This document shows positions 22,611 through 33,913 of a DNA stretch of 64,000 bases, one piece after another. This DNA comes from Marsupella aquatica (Eukaryota; Marchantiophyta), in NCBI GenBank assembly GCA_973895155.1, contig OZ316892.1:4836001-4900000 (forward strand), written 5' to 3'. The notes under the pieces are model-generated. The model worked only from the letters and a program-made list of their open reading frames with translations. It was not told where the DNA came from and ran no database searches. A program made the position numbers and the translations under genes. Numbering within the stretch: position 1 is the first letter of the stretch; each line of letters begins with the position of its first letter.

Positions 22611-24330
22611 TTTGTCATGAGCAGATTTTTTTTTAATCTCAATAAATTTTGTATTCAATTTTTTGAATATTATCTAATTGAACTCAAAACCCTATATCAT
22701 TAAATTATCTATTTTAATTTCATGGATAAAAAATTATTTCCTCAAACTAAAAATATGTATTACTGATAATTTAATAATTATTTATATAAAAAATAATTTT
22801 AATTACATAAAATATAAAACAATTTATTATATGTAATGAACAATATATATTATTAAAAATATTTATCTATTTAAAATATTAAATTCAAATAATATTTATT
22901 ACATATTAATGAATAAATTAAGAAGTAACACCCTAACCAACTAGTAGGTTCTCTGTGCAATTTGTAGCTAAACACAACTTAAATTAATTTAACAAATACA
23001 TATATATATATTGGATGTAATAATTTACATTTGAATATAAAAATAATTTGTTATCATTATTTTCATTCAATAATCTAAAAATATTATATCAAAATATTAT
23101 ATATCATTATTTTTTATAAGACTTGTTATGGTTTGGTAATATTTTATTCCTGCAAGCTAGTCATTTTAATAATTGTTTTAGAATTTAATCAAGTAATAAT
23201 ATATATATATATATATTTGGAATTGATCTAGTTTTTATAATATATAAATTTATGTATAGAGTAATCTTTTCAAAATTTTATTTAAAGCATTTAAAGTATT
23301 TTGTTCAATGACAAAAATAATTTTTTTTCAACATTTTCAAGAATTTTAAGTTTATAATACTTACAAAACTCTCACAAAATCAATAAACAATCACCATAAA
23401 CAACTGTGAACTAACATAACAAGTTTCAAAAATATATTAAAAATTATTAGTTTAAATAATTATTCTTGAAATAAAATATTTATTTTGAGTTAACTATTTG
23501 ACTAATTTTATTATTTTAAATTATAATATAAATTAATATTGTTTAAAAGATTTATTTTTAGATAATTATTTTTGCTATAATAACAATTTTGATGCTTTCT
23601 TCTAAAAAAAATTTAATAAAATTTTAAATATATATATTTTTATTTCATTTCATCTAAATTTTCAGTATATTTTTAAGAACAAATTTTTTCAATATAATTA
23701 AAATATAGTTAAATAATTGAATTTTATTAAGTTATTAAATATACTATATTTAATTTACATATGATTATCCATAAAATATTTTTAAAATATTTATTTCATT
23801 TGATTTTGATTTTATAAATTTAATTATATTAATTTTAATCAAATATAAATTTTTAATAATATTTTTTTTAAATAATAATAATTATTATTTTATGAAATAT
23901 TATAAATAAAATAACTAACTTTATTTTATTTAGAAAACTTATTTATATTATTAAATATTATTTTACTTAATTTATTATTATTTATTTCAAATATTAAATA
24001 AAATAATAAATTTAAAAATAAATTTAAAAACTTTATATTTATATTTTATTGACATTTTAAATTAAATTTTAAAATATATATGTATTATTATTAGAAAAAT
24101 GTAAACAAATGTTAATAAATTTATTTTAATAAATATAAAATAATCCAATGATTCACAATGAATATTAATATGTAAATAAAATAATAATTAATTTTAAAGA
24201 TATACATGTTATTAATTTTTTTAATATTATATTTTACTTTTTTATATATTTTGTATTCATATCCTAAAATATATTATTTTTAAAATAACAAATTATACAA
24301 TATAGATACAAACGTTTGAGAAAAAGCCCT
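22611..24330. other. Extremely A+T-rich noncoding block
   Basis: Nearly every line is made of A/T runs (AATAATAATT, TATATATAT, TTTAAATAA) with almost no G or C. No ORF of note on either strand. A similar but shorter block lies near 24715-24910. It could be a scaffold-attachment-like or heterochromatic segment, or an old A+T-rich transposon; no family is recognisable. Confidence 0.75.
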
Positions 24331-25229
24331 GATGAACAAACACAACCTAGATGGACACAAAATAAACCTAAGATTGTGCTTGTATAACACAATTTTCACT
24401 TGTGCTCCAATGGTGACCCGTAAAGAACTAGCTGACCGGGAGGAGGAGGAGGTTTTTGCTTGTTTCTTACTTTAGTCTATCCAAGCAAGAGCAACAGAGG
24501 AAATTTAATGTACTTTATTTAATGTCTAAATCTTGATTAGCTTCCATTCATAAGACTTGTAATGTCTAAATCTTGGTTAGTTTACATTAATAAGACACCT
24601 GTAATCCATTATGGGTATCATTAGGATTAGTGTTACAGTGTCAATAGGTTGTGTCCATCCGGGTTGTCTCTACAAAGGTTTGTGTCTATTTTGGCTTTAA
24701 GTTCCTCAAAATTACTTAGAATTTTGTATTAATAATATTAATATTTTAAATGTTATTTATATTAATTTAATATTATATATTATTCATGTCTTTTATAACA
24801 TGAAATAACTTAAAGTAATTTTAATAATGAAAACCAAATAAATAAATGGTAATTTTTAAATCCCATAATGAAATTGAATTTGTTAAAATAATAATATATA
24901 TAAATTTAGTATTAATGTTCATGTAAGATAAATCTCTTTAGACATACAAATTCAATACCAATCTAACATTGGTAACCATCTCATTAAAGAATATTCAATT
25001 GCATTTAAATTGGATTCCTTGACTTCAAATGTAAGACCCTACCTAGACTGAGAAGAAAACTAGGTTAAATCAAAGAGTCCTTCACACTAAGGGCCAAACA
25101 AATTCAATGTGAAGGTGAAAATTGTTAAATACACAACATATAAGGCCGGTGTATGCACTCCAATGCTTCTTCAACTATCTAAACCAATCTCCTCTCTTCC
25201 CGCTTGTCTTAGCTTCTAATTGCACGTTG
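24331..25229. other. Noncoding stretch with a small duplication
   Basis: A block beginning TAATGTCTAAATCTTGRTTAG is duplicated in tandem at about 24519-24603 (period near 43). Otherwise no gene or recognisable element. Confidence 0.5.
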
Positions 25230-28200
25230 GTAATTCTGATTTCTTTAGAAATAGCCTTGCACATATGTAGTATCACACTAGGGACATAAATTAACATTTA
25301 AGATCCAAACACGGTATTCGTTCTTATGGAAGAACATGTAAGAAATGATTTTCTATTGTTTAGCACTTTTGAATGAGTAAGGTAACAAAAACACAAGGTT
25401 GAGCTTTTTACTATGGTTGCTCAGCAAGGCATAGATTTGAATGTTTGCTTAACATTGTAAATAAGAATAACAAAATGGAATCAATTAATAAAACACAATA
25501 AAAATCTTGAGGTATGGTAAGGAAGTTAGGAAACAACCAAGGTGACTCCTCAACATCACTTCATTTGATGTGATTTAGGTGGTATATCCGTAAGAAATAT
25601 TTTTGGAAAGAATTACTTTACTATGATGATTACTAAAATGTCGTCAACATGTCTCAACTTTTCCTTCCAAGGTACTTAGTGGAGACTAGTAATCAGTCAC
25701 TTCTATATCCAATCGGTACTTTGTGTCACGAATAAGAGACACCATCATCATCAAATTTGAAGTCATAAGTCATTGGTAAGTAATCATTCTTAGCATCCGT
25801 GCTCAAGCAAGGCAATGTCAACAACTATGCATCAAGAACTAAAGAATATGTGAAACATCACCAACAAGGAATCTATTTCCATATATACAAAAGATTTAAC
25901 ATTCACAATGATTTTACTTCAAGGGCCCAAACTTCTCATTCATTCAAACTTGAAGGAGGAAAAAATCATTTGTATTAAGTACTTATGAAATCATAGAGTT
26001 CTCTTTACAAGGTGGAGGTAACAAAACTACAATCTTGCAACTAAGCGTTCATGAAATTTCTTCACACACAAAATGACATGTGGTCCACTATCTATAGGCT
26101 AGTAGGAATCAAAGGGAAAAGAGATAATGAAAGGACATGCACTTTCATATCTTAAGGGTCATGGGTAAAAGTAAAGTAACAAAAATACTCTACAGGAGTA
26201 GCTAAGGTTCAGTGTAATGTTCATGGAATATAAAACTAACTAAAAGATATGTCAAATGTTGACTATTGTAAAAGTGAAATTGTGGTAAAATTAATGAATA
26301 TGGGTTTTGTCCTAATTTTAGTTTCTAAAATAAAAAGTTAGAAAAAGGTGAGACTTTTCTTAAGTGGTCTCTGATGTATTCATGCTAGAAAATTATGAGA
26401 CTTTTTTGAGGTGTTTAAGTGCCTCAATAAAATAGACAAAAATGTTAAAAATGTTATAGAAAATGGAAACTGGAAAATTATCTAAGTGTTGGGCGCATAA
26501 GCGCATTTGCGTCTAAGCGGAAAACAACAAAACAAAAACATTTTTAACTTTCAAACCACTTGTAGGTTTGAGTTGAGATTTTCAAAGTAGGTTTTACTAC
26601 GTAAGGGCTATCTCCTGGAAAAGTATGAGACTTTTCTGACTACTTAAACTATTTAACTAAAATTGCATGGATCTATACAATTTAACTATTGTTGTAGGAG
26701 AGTTAATCGTGTTGGAGTAGTGTTGTCTGATCTGGTTGTTGAACTCTTGTGTAGGTATTCTCTTGCATAGCTTCTCGAATTACATCCATGTCTTGAGCGT
26801 GATGCCGATAGAAAGGTAAAGACTCCCGCTGTCGTTCAAGATCCAGAACAGGAAGTAGTCTCCGATGTAGCATGGTATTTGCCTTGCTAGCTTGCATGTA
26901 AATACCGATGAAGTCGTAATTGCAGCAAGTAGCATGGTAGTTTTGAGGAAACCTGACAGGAATGTCTCAGAGTCTCTAGCAAGTGGTAGAAGTAAAGTGA
27001 CTCTAGGTAAGAGTTCACGTCACTTCAGAGTATACTCTGTTAATCGCTAAGAAGTAATGTTATCCCAGATCCTTTGTTTCTCAGTGATTGGAGTAATGAA
27101 TCGTTGGAGGACAACAAGTTGTACTGGAGAAGCTTTGTGATTCATGTGGAACCTCCTCTTGGTTTCTCTTAAGAAGACAATAATGAACTCCAGGATATAA
27201 GCAGGTAGATTCCTTAAATAGGCTAAGGCCAAATCTCCATTTTCCAGTACAATGTGTCCAACTAGGATTATGACAGCGAGAATGGGACAAAAATATTTAG
27301 CTTATGTCCAGATTTCATCCATCTCTGCTATCTCTAAGCGGGTGACTCTAACAAATGGAGTTTCAAGATGTAGAGGCATTCAACTCTCTTTTTATGATAG
27401 TCCTTCCAAAACTCTAAGATTGGAGGAGTTCTAAGACCTAAAACTCTGACAAATTCAACAAACTGTTTTAATACTCTCCTGAGGGGTTTTTGGATCAATA
27501 TGCAGGGTAGGGATAAAATTGACTTGGCATGATTTATCTTGAGTGGGTGGAAGGGTGTCAGGGAAAGAAATGACAATATGTTCACTTGCAGGAGTGATCT
27601 CAGGTTCTAGAAAACTAGGAAAAAGTTGGTTTGGTTAATTTCAAGGACTGTAAGGAGAGGTAGGTGAGTGGCTAGAAGGAGGGCTGGAATAATAAATGGG
27701 AGAACTTGATGCTGAGGTATGATAGCAAACTGCAGAATAAACTTGCTTGGTGTTGCAGCCAAACATCTTAGTGAATCTGTGGACAAGATATTCGTAGTAT
27801 TCCAAGTGCTGTTCGTGGCTTGAAATACGAGATAATCTATACATAACCTCGTCTAATACCTCAATCAAATGATCAGGGTCACACTCCAACATCTTGCACA
27901 TCTCATGCACCCACAAGTCCAAAGTAATACTCAGCTGAAGGTCGGGGTAAAACTTCCATGATTTGTTGAAGATTTGTCCTCAATGGTCATAATCTCTCAT
28001 CTACCGAGGATCTCACAATGGTGTCTGTATTGTGGATATCTATCAGAGAGAGATGATCTATAGCCCCAGGTACTTCTAATTGTCCTTCAATGGATGGGTA
28101 ATTTGGTGGAACAGGACTCTGGGTCAGTGAATAGATAGAAGTGGGGCTGTATGGAGTGATACAGTGGTAGGCTGGTGATGGTTGGGTAACAAAGGTAGTC

Positions 28201-28950
28201 CTCAATCTTTCTACAATGGTGAGAATTTCATTTGGATCGCAAGTTAGCATCCTGGACAAACTGTCTACTACATGCTAGTTAAAAATAGTCTTCCCATCAT
28301 CAATCAATTTCTCTGGATGAATATGATCACTGGCAGGAATAACAGGAAGAGGAGCGTGGTTTGTCGCACTACTATTGGTATGGTAAGGTGTAATCTCAAT
28401 ATTATGATTAACATCCTCATCCATAAGTTCTGGGGCGTGTGACATAATTTCCTAGTGACCAGCTTTTGATGTTTCCTCCACTCTCAAATCATCAGGTCTT
28501 GAATCAGTCTATGAGTGTTCCACATCTAATTCCTCCAATAATGCAATCCTTTCGGCTTTCTCCTGGGGGAGCAAACAATTCCCATACCAGTAAAGCTGAC
28601 TGAGGAAAACTTGAAGGTAGGTAGGTTTACCATTCTGTACAACATTGATCTGGCTAAGAATGGTTTGTCTCAACAGCATACCCCAATTCACTTCAGTATG
28701 TCCCTTCCAAGAAGTCACAAAAGTATTCGCCAAGGATACAGCTACCATGTAGGGTCGAGCAAGATGAAAAATTGGTACTAGAAACTCGAGAATAATCTTG
28801 AACGCATGATCAATACATTGATTAAGCTTCCATCCAGCTTTTGAATTTCTTGTCCCAGCAAACATTGAATTGGATAGAGCACTTCTCCCAGATTGTAGAC
28901 CACAGCCCTCGGAAGGACAACTAAAAGCATCGGAAACAAACTCCAAGTCC
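25230..28950 (-). mobile_element. Element X, copy 1 (unclassified repeat family with gag-like remnants)
   Basis: About 25230-26890 is repeated in inverted orientation at 32935-42880, where the copy is split by later insertions. Shared landmarks are a TGTAGTATCACAC motif, CAAGGTACTTAGTGGAGACT and an AATGTTTGCTTAACATTGTA block. On the minus strand are short coding pieces, among them TMLHRRLLPVLDLERQRESL, also found in the second copy as AMLHRRLLSILDKDRQYKSL. That conservation supports a former coding region on the minus strand. No reverse transcriptase, integrase or terminal repeat is visible, so the class is open. Confidence 0.5.
27641..28946 (-). pseudogene. Degenerate coding segments of element X, function unknown
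   Basis: Three open stretches on the minus strand, 28946-28509 (145 aa), 28259-27987 (90 aa) and 27922-27641 (93 aa). The first has a helical, hydrophobic pattern (LARPYMVAVSLANTFVTSWK, LPQEKAERIALLEELD). The other two share a C-D-P-(D/N)-x-(L/I) motif: MLTCDPNEILTIVERL and MLECDPDHLIEVLDEV, followed by Ser/Pro/Tyr-rich tails. The paired motif suggests a duplicated exon. I do not recognise a family; a gag-like protein is a guess from context. Confidence 0.35.
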
Positions 28951-29702
28951 TATTTCTCTCGATCCACTCGTACAGTCTCCTGAAATACTTCTAGTATCTG
29001 TGACCCATCAGCAAACTCGCGCAAGTAGGTAGGACATACAGAAGTCCACGGAATAGATAGAAGCTGCCCCAGGTGCATAACTTCTAGAGCGTCAAGCCAA
29101 TAACATTGAATCCCTCTCGAGTACAGGATATTTCACAGGGACAGCCCTAGGAATGGGAGAATCGCAACTCATCTCATCTACATCCGCCATGAAGGGTCGT
29201 AGCTATAATTCTTGAGATTTTCTTCACCGTTGATTCGAGAGTCTAAGTCACAAAAGGTTGCGGCGCATTGGCGTGCTCGCGTATAAGCATATAAGCGCCA
29301 CAACGCATAAGCATCTCTACGTATCAGCGTATGGGCATCGAGGCGTTTGGTATCAAAACAGGAAAGTAGAAGTGTTCGTCGCAAGCAGGTGGCCTAGTAA
29401 ATCTCTCTCTCTCTCCTTGTCATCAACGGCTACTTTTAGTTACCCACAAGGTAGGGAGCGCATAGGCATATGAGCGCATTAGTGTCTTTGCGTTTTAGCG
29501 CATATGCTGATTCTGCGACTCCCGATTTGACATGGCTTTAAAAGTAACTAGTTTTAGTAAACTACATGTAGGTATGTACATTAGGGTGACTTATCTACTT
29601 CTAATTCTCCTAATTAATATAAATAACCTGAGTTGAATCACTACTTATCTAAAAAAGTTGAAAATTTTCAAGTTTTCTCAATAATTTTGAATAACTATTG
29701 TA

Positions 29703-30236
29703 TTACAACATATCATACACTGTGAGGCTGGCAATAGACACAGCAGTGAGAGCCTCCATCTCCATCCCACTTAGGCCTGAAGCAGTGGCCTCTGCCCTGA
29801 TCTCAACCGAATGCAGCTTGTTGTTTAGAGTGAGGGTGATATCAACCCCACTCAACAGAATACTATGACATAGAGGAATGAGAGAGCTGGTTTGTTTGGC
29901 ACCGTGAATTCCTGCAATTTTGGCTACTATGAGCACATCTCCCTTGGCTATGTTGTTGGCAGCAACCAGATTAAAGGCTTCCAAGCCCAGGAAAGCTTTA
30001 CTTGAAGCAACTGCAACTTGATTGAAATCTGTCTTGTTGACAACATTCACCATGGAGGCTTTCCCAGCAGCGTCCACATGTGAGAGAGAATTCACCTTCA
30101 AAGCATTCTTCTCAGCTTGAGCAAGAGCAAGGGGAGCTTGCTGGAGATCCTCCGAGCTGAGGTTGACCCTCGAGACCTGTTCTCCTCCTATCTATGGAGG
30201 GCTCTTTGGTCGAGTGCCAAACACAAGCTCCAGTTC
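29703..30236 (-). pseudogene. MoaC/CNX3-like molybdenum-cofactor gene fragment
   Basis: The frame 30101-29703 encodes a MoaC core: LSHVDAAGKASMVNVVNK, KGDVLIVAKIAGIHGAKQTS, SLIPLCH and EMEALTAVSIASLTVYDM. MoaC/CNX3 (cyclic pyranopterin monophosphate synthase, mitochondrial in plants) makes the first intermediate of molybdenum cofactor. Upstream, an exon-like start after TTTTCCAG at 30236 reads ELELVFGTRPKSPP, as in plant CNX3 N-termini, but hits an in-frame TAG at 30194-30192. The frame ends right after VYDM, lacking the conserved CKA...RLERKTGGKSG tail. A weak donor (AT/gttgta) there could lead to a missing exon. Lying among transposons with a nonsense codon and no tail, it looks like a captured or duplicated fragment, though an unusual active gene cannot be excluded. 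Confidence 0.65.
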
Positions 30237-32240
30237 CTGGAAAATCCCGTAAGTCCCAATAATTAAAATTAGATGATGCCTTAAGGACATTGTCCTAGTC
30301 TGTCAGCCACAGACCCTGGTAATAAAATGAATGGTAGGGCCAAGGGAATGAGCGAATTTATTTCTATACATCAACGTACCAATGACCAACTGGACACTGA
30401 AATGTGCAGGGAAAGACAGGGTAGTGGATGAGAGTCAAGAGGACCCAATACTCAGAGAAAATGAATCTCCAATGGTTGATGCCACCCTAAATTTGAACAT
30501 GGGACATCCAGTCCAAAAACGACACATCCAGACCATGACCATCACACAGTATCAAAAACCAATGAATAGGGAGACTGCTAATGTAATGTTACAGTCCAAA
30601 AGATTTCTGAGACATAGAGGAGAGCATGCTCAAGGGTTGAGCCGTCTATGCAAAAGAGTGCACAATTCTGCAACCTAAATGCTGGCTATCTATAAACCCC
30701 TAAAATTGACTCACTTGGTTGAAATCTTTGACACACTCATCGTCAACTTCTTTGTTGCTGAACAATCTCTTAACACAGTCACCTAAAATTGGATAGCCAT
30801 CACAGATGCCTAAGGACGCGTGCGGCACAACCAGAAAATTTGGCTTGATCCCTAGCAGAGCTCTCCTGATGCCAAACATACCTTCTCCTCCTCCTCCGCT
30901 CGGTACATCAAGTGAACCCACAACTTGACATCCACCTCTATCTATAGCTCAACAAGGACTTCTCATTGCATAACTAGGATTACATGGCAAAACGCCTTGT
31001 CAGCCTTCTCTGCGTCTGTCCATTCATTTACCTCCGCTATGCCTTGATCCAATTCACTTTTGCATATTCTTCACACTTCGTCTAGCCTTGTACATATTGC
31101 AACCTCCATGTGTGTGTCCGCCTATCTATGTTCATCACTTTGTGTCAATTTGGCAGCTTCTTTGTTTATCACCAACGCCTCACCAACACTTCAGTACTCA
31201 TCGGTAACAGAGCTTAGTTAAAAGATTACATTGTTTGTGTAATCAAACTGGGTTGGGAGTGTTGGATGGGAGCCAAGAAACTAACCTTGGCAATAAAACA
31301 ATTTTTTTTTCTTGAAAGTCCTGGCAAGCTTTTTGTACTCGGGAGCTAGCTTCTTCCAATGACCACACCTGCAATAGAATTGAAAACCTTGTCACACTAA
31401 GAGGAAGTAACACGGCAAGAGGAAATTTCCAGATTGATTCGGCTTTGCTCATCACTTCCCCTTGAAATAATGTGATAACACGTCGCTTGAGCTTCGTCAC
31501 TCTGAACTCCTGAATCAACTCTTCAAAGAAGTGAGACTAAAGTACACTCCCTAGTGTCCTACTTTTTTGTTGACTGAAAGCGAAATTAAATTGAAGTATG
31601 GCAAATTGTAACTAGGCAGTGGACGCAGCTCACACACCAACAACAAATTTCACTGACGTTGTGCGACTTGGCTCCCCACCCCAAACAAAGAGAAAAACAA
31701 AAGGGGAAAATTGGCTCCTGCCGCGATAGATCACGCCCCTAAAGTTCGACAACGGTCCACATTCTCCATACCTCAAAAATGGTATGAGATTCAATTTTGT
31801 CAACCAGGCCAAAGAATGTGCGCTGATCCATTCTGGTCAGCTGTATGAAAAGTGTGGCATGCAAGTTGTGAAATTATGGGGTCACAAAATCAGCTGACTT
31901 AGTAGTCACTAGTCTTGGCACAAAGAACCTGGTGTTATAAAGCACAAAATACAATTCAAACATAGAAGTAGGAGTTCCCCTTGAAATTCATGTGGATCAT
32001 TTGAGATCTCTGAATCTTCACTACTAGAGTCCATAGGTAACTCAATGTCCTATCTGATAAAAGGGAGGCATTGCCCTGATCCACCACCGAGAGGTAGCCC
32101 ATTGAAAGGTCAAGAGAGTCTGCATCGGATGAAGAGTCTGAGGACTCCATAGCAATGTTTAATAGTTGAAGTTGATGCCTAATTGCCCTCAACTGTTTTT
32201 GGTGCTTTGAAACACGAGGCATAGTAAACAAAACAGAGTT
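30237..32240. other. Stretch without a recognised gene
   Basis: Several minus-strand ORFs (30921-30700, 31518-31243, 32231-31956) have fairly protein-like composition but no family I know. The last begins near a basic MPRVSKHQKQLRAIRHQLQ stretch followed by an acidic Ser/Asp run, as in N-termini of some plant transposases, but this is only a resemblance. Confidence 0.4.
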
Positions 32241-32890
32241 CTAGAAAAGGTACAACAGCAATGGGGCACATTGTTCAGAGTCTAACTGGTACACATAAAT
32301 TGCACAATACCCATAAACTGAATGGTAGAGAGTATACACACCCGTCTTGACTAGCTCAAACATATTATCAGACACAGCTTGCCTGATAAAATGGTACCTG
32401 ACGTCAATGTGCTTCACTCTGCTGTCCATCACCTGGTTCATAGCAAGGTGGAGCGCACTCTGACTATCATAATGGAGCTTCACATTCCCCTGTGGCAATC
32501 CCATCTCAGTGATTAGTCTATCCAACAACCAAATCATTTCCTTTGCTGCTTCCGTTGCTGCAACATACTCCACTTCTATAGTAGGCTGAGCAATACACTT
32601 CTGCAAAGTAGACCTCCAACTTATGCATCCAACACCAAGTGTGAACACATAACCTGTTGTTGACCTTCTCTGATCCAGATCCTGTGCATATGGTCAGCAT
32701 CTACATAGCCCATCAATGATCTAGCATTATCAGCATGTGCATCAAACAATAGACCATGATCCACAGTACCCTTCAAGTACCGAATAATCCACTTCACTGC
32801 TTCTCAGTGTACCTTCCCTGGATTCGACATAAACCTGCTCACCTTGCCCATAGCCATGGCAAGATCAGGTCTAGTGTAAGTCATCAAATA
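32241..32890 (-). pseudogene. Ty1/copia pol fragment (end of RT and RNase H)
   Basis: From 32890 downward the minus strand reads MTYTRPDLAMAMGKVSRFMS, a TGA in place of the usual Trp, then EAVKWIIRYLKGT and MGYVDAD, the end of copia reverse transcriptase. After a frame break, FTLGVGCISWRSTLQKC, VEYVAATEAAKEMIWL, LHYDSQSALHLAMN and KHIDVRYHFIRQ give the RNase H domain with its DSQSA and HIDVRYHFIR motifs. The copy is cut off on its 5' side where element X sequence begins near 32935. It is dead: one nonsense codon, one frameshift and most domains missing. Confidence 0.85.
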
Positions 32891-33913
32891 CAGAGACTTC
32901 CCACTTGTAATACAGTAATTATAAATTTTGAACTTTTTCTAAGTCAAAGATGCAGTATAGTTACCTTTTGTAGAAATTTAGATCAACTGAACACTTTGTC
33001 TAATGCTATGCTTCATCGGAGGCTATTGTCTATATTGGACAAGGATCGACAATATAAATCCTTGCTCTTTGCATGCTACCAAGAAGGAATATTGGACATC
33101 ATTGGAGAAGCAATGCAGACTAGAAGATTCAAGAATTGGACTCCAAAACACTTATTCAGCAAGAATGAGCTCTATATGTCTTTATGAAGATCAACCGATC
33201 TCTGCAAATTTAGTTAAATAGTTAAAGTAGATAGAAAAGTCTCATACTTTTTCAAGAGGTAGTCCTTATGTAGTAGAACCTACCTTGAACATATCGGCTT
33301 AAACCGACATTTAGTTTAGAAGTTATTAGCATTTTAATTTTGCTGTAGCGTAAAAGCGCAACGGCATTTCCGACACTTAGAAAATTTTCCAGAACAGAAT
33401 ATTTTATATCGACAACATTTTTCATCGATTTTATTGAGGCATTTAGACACCTCAAAAAAGTCTAAAATTTTGCCAGCATGTAGCATGTATGTAAATCTTC
33501 CACCTACAAATGTTTCACTCTATTATAAATTTTATATTATAAATTAAAATTCAGACAAAGTTGATATTTGTTAGTTTTACCACAAAGGTGCAAAGACACT
33601 TTTACTCCAATTTACACTAGGGATGATTTTTTATTAGATTTTGATTCTAGGAACATTCTAGTGAACCTTGAGTACTCTTTTAACATATTTTGATACTTTT
33701 TACTTTAGTTCATGTCCTTTCATTATTTCTTTTTCCTTTGTTTCTTGCTACCCTATATGTAGTAGAGTTTCTGTCAGTTTTTGTGTGAAGGAATTTCATG
33801 AGCGCTTAGTTGCAAGATTGCAACTTTGTTACCTCCACCTTGTAAAGAGAACTCCATTCCTTATGAGTACTTAATACAAATAATTTATTCCCCCTTCAAG
33901 TCTGAATGGATGA

